Below are positions 58,817 through 64,000 of a stretch of 64,000 nucleotides of DNA, piece after piece. Source of the DNA: Lingula anatina. Its lineage: Eukaryota > Brachiopoda > Lingulata > Lingulida > Lingulidae. Location of the stretch: contig NW_019775480.1 in assembly GCF_001039355.2 (NCBI RefSeq), forward strand, positions 878,075 through 942,074, given 5' to 3'. The stretch's first letter is position 1. The number at the start of each line of letters is the position of its first letter. Position numbers and translations under genes: made by a program. The notes beneath the pieces were generated by a model. It saw only the letters and a list, made by a program, of their open reading frames with translations. It was not told the DNA's origin and ran no database searches.

Positions 58817-60060
58817 ATGTCAGAAGTTAAGTACTCCGTAACGATCAAGAAAGAGAACACCGAGACCAGCCTTGCAGGGTGCGGGAGAGAAAGTAAGAGA
58901 GGCGCTGGGGCAAGCGTTTTCAGTGCTGAAGAAAAACCCGCCATTTCGGAAAAGATCAATGAATGCTTTATTGGAAGGAATGAATCAGAGAATAAAAGAA
59001 GAAAGAGACGAGATAAATAGTGTAGCGGGACCCTCTGGTATTGATAAACCCCCACAAGATGGCGCCACACCTGTCATGTATACTTTAGTTGACACCAAAG
59101 AGCGCCTTGAACATGCTCTTAGAACACTGAGAAGCGTGAGTAAAGAAGGCCCAAATCTTGCCGTCGATGGCGAAGATTCTTCCAGAAAAGGAACGCTGTA
59201 TTTAATTGCTATCGCAACAAGAGACCATGCGTTCGCGTTTGATGTCACTAAGCTCGGAGAGCTCATTTTCGATCGTGGGCTTCGACAGATTCTCGAGGAC
59301 CCCACACGCGAAAAGCTGATGTACGACTGCCGTGAAGATTTATGATATCCTCTGGCATAACCACCACGTGAAACTTGACGGCGTCCTGGATCTGCAGCTT
59401 TTGCAAGTGATGCATAGCAAAAGGGACAGCTCAGTTCTGTCGCCAATCGGCCAAAAACGCGGTGATGTTGCAACCTGCGAAAGAGTGTATACTGTGGAGG
59501 ATTGCCTTGAGCTTTATATCAACGATGCTAAGTCCCGTCAAAGAAGGAAATATATTGGCCTAGGTTATGTGCTATCAGCATGGCATTGGAGAAATAGACA
59601 TTGTTTCATCCCCGATGAGAAGTTTGCGTGCATGGACGTACCAACTCTTTTTATCCTCTACGACAAAATGAAAATGGACGATCAAGACATGAGGCGGTTG
59701 AAAATTGCATCAGAGCGTTACGTTGATCTGAAGCGATCGATAACCGAACGCCGTTATGATTATTTTGAAAACAATGGATACCTGCCACTTAATGTAATAC
59801 CTGAAAGACGATGTTTTGGTTTTTCAGCCTGTCAGTCCTCTGAAGGCTCTGAGTGTATGGGCTGTAAAAGGCGCTTTCCACGGGAGGCATTCACCAAGAC
59901 GCAACTCAGAAAAGGAGAACAAAAATGTAGACTTTGTAGAAAGGTGAAAAACGACAAAGATGTCCAGATTAACAGGGAGAGAAACTGGGAAAGTGATGAA
60001 GAAGAGCGCTGGGTACCAGGACAGCGCTGGGCACCAGAAATATATATAGACGAACACTAA
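58817..60060 (+). pseudogene. EXD1-like exonuclease with frameshift, copy 6
   Basis: The start at ATG 58817 (MSEVKYSVTIKKEN), after TTTTCCAG, matches the first exon of copies 2, 4 and 5. A GTAAGA donor at 58,893 and in-phase acceptors at 58,923 (31-nt intron, too short to be likely) or 59,025 (133-nt) could join it to the main exon. VDGED keeps D and E but deletes three residues after them. At CREDL the frame breaks: one extra base near 59,340 gives TGA at 59,343, and the rest resumes in the next frame (DILWHNHHVKLDG onward to 60,060). The last motif is F-A-C-M-D, so the Tyr is Phe. The zinc finger C-x2-C-x20-C-x2-C is intact. Probably a recent pseudogene, though a sequencing error in the single base is possible. 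Confidence 0.75.
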
Positions 60061-60075
60061 GACCCCATTTCCACA

Positions 60076-60236
60076 GATTAGATCGATCTACCTTAGATCG
60101 ACTTAACTCCCTGGGCGGACACGAAAGTTAATTACCCTCTTACAGCTTGTAGTAGGCGGGACGGACATTTAAGCCGAATTATCTGACAGTAATCTATTGA
60201 GACTCCCCGCGGGGATAGATCGATCTAAAAGCTCTG
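60076..60236. mobile_element. Short inverted-repeat element with TTAGATCGATCTA ends
   Basis: CAGATTAGATCGATCTACC at the left is inverted as GGGATAGATCGATCTAAAAG at the right, just 15 bp after the stop codon of copy 6. No target duplication was clear. Tentative MITE. Confidence 0.45.
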
Positions 60237-61090
60237 GGAATACGGCAAGATGTATGTGCATGTATTTTAAAAGATTAAACTTTCCTATTCAGAAAACAAG
60301 AAAAACGTAGCAATGGCGAATCCACCGGAGGAAGGGGAAACAATGGACATGTTACCCCCCCTCCCTAGCAAAAAAGTAAATAAGAAACAAACCAAGCCAT
60401 TGCACACCATATTTCACGCCTTAATTATTGATTATCGTTTTATATTAGCATGAAAGGAAGGAAAATATCCCACGATCCTGAGGCCGATGCAACTTTTCTT
60501 TGTTCTTCAAAACAACACATCGATCGAAAGCGATATCAATAATTGCCTTTTTTAATAATTCAAAACACTTATGTGAATTTATGCCCTCCAAGATGTAAAA
60601 TATGCAGTGGGTTTTCGTTTTGTTATGTGAATATTATGATTGAATAATTTCTGCTTAATTGCTGTTTTCAGTGGTATCTTATCATTTCTTTTTGTTCGCT
60701 TCCTTTATGATAAATCTCTGTTGCATTATTTTAATTCATGATAGACTGCAACGGGTAATTTGAAGGTGTAGTCCAAAAACTATTTTTTTAATCTAAAGAT
60801 AAAGAAATGATTGTCAACCTTTTTTCATGTTATCAGGATTATTGTCTTCGTGAAGGAGATCATTTATTTAATCAAAGTGATTTATGAGCTTGCTAACTGA
60901 AAGCTCATTCAGAACAGGGGACTAACAGATCCGCGGATCAAATATGGCCGACCTACACTGTACTTGCATGCTTGCTGTGTGATCCCCGCAGGATATCTGT
61001 TCAGTGTCTAATACTGAATTAAGCGGCAAGCTTTTTAGTGTTCTGAATGCGCTCTGAATTTAAGTCACTTCTCAGGTTTAGCATCCTTAA

Positions 61091-61723
61091 TTAAGGATAT
61101 TGTTACCCTTTATCATCCAGATACTGAAAATGAGTTTTTCCCGCATGTAATTATTCAATGATGCATCTATCTTTGTGCTGATTAAAAACATAAAAACCTC
61201 TAAAATATGGTATATCGGCGTTTGTATTTTTCCGTTGCAATGTATAAGCATAGGCAACTCAAAGCTTTAATCGTCAATTTAACACCTTTCTATTTTAAAG
61301 TGAGATATTAATCAGTGTGGGGCGTAACTTCATCACTGAACAAGCCTTCATCAAGAAAATTGGCGGAGATGATCAGCAGAGTGTAAGTTACTAACCCCTT
61401 ATTTCAGATTTTCGTTTTGCTTTATAAAAGATAAGATCTTAACAAAGACTTTTAAGAAAAATCCCTTGATCTGGAGTACTAAATGGTGTCATTAAATCTG
61501 CGTTAAAACGGTGATCGTGGGTGCCCAGCTAAAAAAGAAATTTGAGAAAATGATTTTTCAGTTTTTACCCCAATATCGTAATTATGACGTCACCCGTAAG
61601 ATAACATATCTGTAAATGTAAATTAATTTTGTCAATGGGCACTGAAGTATCATTTATTACCAAAAAGAATGTATGTAAGGCAGTAAATATGGAGTTTTGG
61701 GCGAAGGGTGATAATATCCTTAA
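61091..61723. mobile_element. TTAA-flanked MITE (TTAAGGATATTGT family), copy 2, inverted
   Basis: Same family as 48,907-49,582 but in the opposite orientation: TTAAGGATATTGTTACCCTT at the left, and GGCGAAGGGTGATAATATCC followed by TTAA at the right. Internal blocks (CTTATACATTGCA..., TTTTTACCCCAA...) match inverted. It carries small insertions and deletions relative to copy 1. Confidence 0.7.
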
Positions 61724-62529
61724 GCGACACGTATTTCGCTTCTGGATATTAAATCTTTCGGTCAGTTATTGCAATCGTGATTGGTGTTAGATCTATACAT
61801 CACTGGCGTTCTTCGAATATAACTAGGATTGATGTTTTCGAGAACATACTCTGAAACACATGCTTTTTTCTTCGTTACTTTATTTTAGTTTTATGATGAC
61901 CATAAATTAATTGATGCTCTTGGTGGTCGACTGCGGTCGATATGATTGACTGGTTGACGGAAAAAGATCACGACCAAATATTTCCACGGCCAGTAGCGCA
62001 TCTGAAATCTTAAGCGTTGTGTAAAGAAAAAAAGACACACTTTACAAAAAAATAAATAAAAATAAAATAAAATAACATCGAAAGTTTCAACAGTGTTGCA
62101 ATGCACCAATTGTTGTGTAATTAATGATGTTGCCTTCACCAGCTCTGTTAAGTCAAAAACCACAAATTGCGTCATGGGACAAATATATGTTTGATGATTA
62201 CGTCAGAGGTAAAGGTAGAGCTTTATCGGGTCTTCAGTGGCTGGATATAGACTTTTATTCTATGCTCATTTGATTATTATTATTATCATTATTATCATTG
62301 CTATTATTATTGAAAACATATTGAGCATGTTACTGTATTCCACCTCAAAGGCACACAATGCGCGTTACACATGACATGTATACATAACATTTACTTTTCT
62401 TGATTTTCAGCAAGTTTTACTTTATTAGTAGGTACATTATACCCGCCGTTGACGGTATAAAGACAAACAGTCCTCTATAAAAGTTGAAAAATATTTTATG
62501 CACCTAAACTGACGCTACCACTACAGCTC

Positions 62530-62700
62530 ATTCATGTGTGGTGGTTCCTTTTGGAACCCCCCCCCCCCCCTTTAGATTGAGAGTGTCCGCAACTTTTTGC
62601 AGTTTACTTTTCTCCTTTGGTACAAAGCAGAAAGGCTGGTCATTATATGAGTACGTTGGAAACATGAGGAAGCCTGTTATTCTGTTAAACTGATTACATT
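62530..62700 (-). pseudogene. Coding-like remnant with EKSKLQKVADTLNL
   Basis: The minus-strand frame reads FPTYSYNDQPFCFVPKEK then SKLQKVADTLNLKGGGG, followed by a G-run. The SKLQKVA-xx-LNL core matches 33,685-33,790 and the end of the 44,835-45,566 frame. The frame continues upstream through an undetermined base at 62,863. Identity unknown; no domain recognised. Confidence 0.4.
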
Positions 62701-62792
62701 CAGCGTGATTCCCCAGGAAGTTGGATCGATGCACGAAGCGCGCGTGGGCTAGCTGGTTACAAATGACCCCTAATGCCCCTATTTCACACAGA

Positions 62793-62850
62793 CCACGAAT
62801 CCCACGAATCGCCAGGAATTGACAAATTTCAGGATTCGTGAGGATTCGTG
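62793..62850. repeat. Hairpin of double CACGAATC / GATTCGTG
   Basis: CACGAATCCCACGAATC at 62,793 is answered by GGATTCGTGAGGATTCGTG at 62,832, separated by ~21 bp. Each arm contains two CACGAATC words, allowing a ~17-bp stem. Element type unknown. Confidence 0.7.
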
Positions 62851-63244
62851 AGATTTTGCCAANTGTGATCCCGCTGTTCGCTTTAATATCATAGGTAAAC
62901 TTAATCTTAGTATAAAACAAACTCTAAGCTCCGTGTCGCGTTCTCAAACTCTGCTTTCTGTACATCATGAACTTTACCGTTCATGATAGAAAATGGTCGG
63001 GGACTGGGGTTGCGTGGGATGAAATACGGCACCCGGATTATCGATAGGGCTATGTCCATCCGCTCTGGACCTCTCCGTGACAAGATTGAAAGTTTCCATC
63101 TGATCGTATCGTATTAACGAAGCTGCCATGGCTCCGTGGTAATGTTGCTGTCCTGGATGTTTGTATTTCTTTTGCCGGAATTGAATTTTGAAAATTGCGA
63201 TTGGTTACTATAAGAGGAAATTCGTACGTATAGAGGGTGGGCGG

Positions 63245-63410
63245 GTCTGTCACGGCGCAGTCGGTCGCGTGCATGGACGCATATTAAGCAACCATGGTCT
63301 CGCAAAGTCACGAGTTCGAACCTCGGATGAGGCACGTCAGTCCAACACGACAACGACCGGGCCCCTCAATCGGGATGTAGAGAGAACGAGTGTGGGCTCT
63401 CGTGGGTCCT
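63245..63410 (+). mobile_element. tRNA-derived SINE
   Basis: A-box-like GGCGCAGTCGG (63,254) and B-box-like GAGTTCGAACC (63,312) are spaced as in tRNA genes, with CGAG-TTCGAAC-CTCG forming the T-arm. The acceptor stem does not pair, and unique body sequence follows (GTCAGTCCAACACGACAACG), so this is a SINE head and not a working tRNA. Confidence 0.6.
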
Positions 63411-64000
63411 AGCCAATTACTTTTTGCATTAAAATATGGTATACTTTAGAAAGTTTTCATTAAGTGATCGATTTAAAACAAACATATTGCTGGTCATAAG
63501 CATAAAATTTGCGAAGTCAATAATATTTCCTTTTTCTTTAATTAAAAGTCTTATACTGACGTGGGAAGTACTGATCGTTGATCTTCGTCCTTTATTACGA
63601 CACAGATCTTGAGCTATAGCTAACTTCGTATCTACGGTCCTCTCCGGTGTCACGGTCTTCCTTATGCACTGCATTTCATCAAAATATGCCATTTTCTCGG
63701 TGGGCTTATCAGAGAGAAAATGTTTTTTTTTTTTTTTTTTTTACAAAAGTTGCGCTGTCTCAGTTGCTTTTAACAGGCATACATTTTGCCTTTTCATGCC
63801 CCCCCCCCTTCCCTATCTTGGGCCTTTGCTTCTCAAAACTGTTCATATGTTCATACAGTACCCGGGCCAAGTTCGCAGTCGACATTTCAAAGAGTAAAGA
63901 CTACTCATTGTTGAAACCGCCGAGGTGTGAACAGCTGTGGATCTCATCGTGCTCTGTTACGTCAAAAATAAAACCAAACGTTATCTCAGTGCAAAACAAA

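Larger units (their letters stand above)
60061..64000. other. Gene-poor 3' end of the window
   Basis: It holds an inverted-repeat element with AGATCGATCTA ends (60,076-60,236), a TTAA MITE (61,091-61,723), a minus-strand coding remnant (62,530-62,700), a perfect small hairpin (62,793-62,850), a SINE (63,245-63,410), an undetermined base at 62,863, and C- and T-runs. No intact gene was recognised. Confidence 0.6.

Noticed and set aside
58893-58923. 31-nt GT-AG intron in exonuclease copy 6
   Set aside because: Phase fits, but the length is below the usual animal minimum; the 133-nt alternative is more likely.
59338-59345. Programmed +1 frameshift in copy 6
   Set aside because: No known slippery or antizyme-like context is visible, and no other copy needs it.
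59332-60060. Independent gene starting at ATG 59,332
   Set aside because: This ATG spans the frameshift; the downstream frame is plainly the second half of copy 6.
63245-63330. Functional tRNA gene
   Set aside because: A and B boxes are present, but the acceptor stem does not pair and SINE-like body sequence follows.

Overview
This is AT-rich animal nuclear DNA. Genes are split by GT-AG introns, intergenic stretches are long, and microsatellites, MITEs and DNA-transposon relics are abundant. There are no operons, ribosome binding sites, rRNA genes or CRISPR arrays. Frequent ACATGTA and TAGGCCTA words plus the gene content (ankyrin-ZU5-like protein, tandem cytosolic-type sulfotransferases, an expanded EXD1-like exonuclease family) suggest a marine invertebrate, perhaps a non-vertebrate deuterostome. 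That placement is a guess.

Layout. 1-7,253: no gene recognised. 7,254-12,521 (+): seven 3' exons of an ankyrin-repeat gene with a ZU5-like beta domain and a long disordered tail. 14,244-17,830 and 18,723-24,014 (-): two tandem four-exon sulfotransferase genes whose exons join in phase. 27,080-60,060 (+): six tandem paralogues of a DEDDy 3'-5' exonuclease of the EXD1/Egalitarian type, most ending in a C-x2-C-x20-C-x2-C zinc finger. 60,061-64,000: no gene, but MITEs, a degraded coding remnant and a tRNA-derived SINE.

The exonuclease array is the most interesting part. Copies 1, 2 and 4 keep the whole catalytic set (DxE, D, Y-x3-D). Copy 3 has lost the Glu, the last Asp and one zinc Cys. Copy 5 has Asp to Glu in the last motif and a duplicated N-terminal segment. 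Copy 6 carries a +1 frameshift and Tyr to Phe. Copies 2 and 4 are nearly identical and sit in a recent segmental duplication that extends far into their flanks. The upstream regions of copies 2-5 are homologous to one another, so each serves as an 'empty site' for the others. This lets several insertions be dated relative to the duplication and their ends defined: a Tc1-type element, a 133-bp MITE, a 212-bp G-rich insertion, and a large palindromic element with ~0.6 kb arms.

The intron of copy 5 holds a 2.7-kb hAT-like element with an 8-bp target-site duplication. That element contains a TTAA-flanked MITE and a RecQ-helicase-like fragment. EXD1-type proteins act in piRNA biology in other animals, and the zinc finger resembles the Stc1 finger that links RNAi to chromatin in fission yeast. 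A small-RNA or transposon-defence role is therefore a reasonable hypothesis for the array, but the sequence alone does not prove it.
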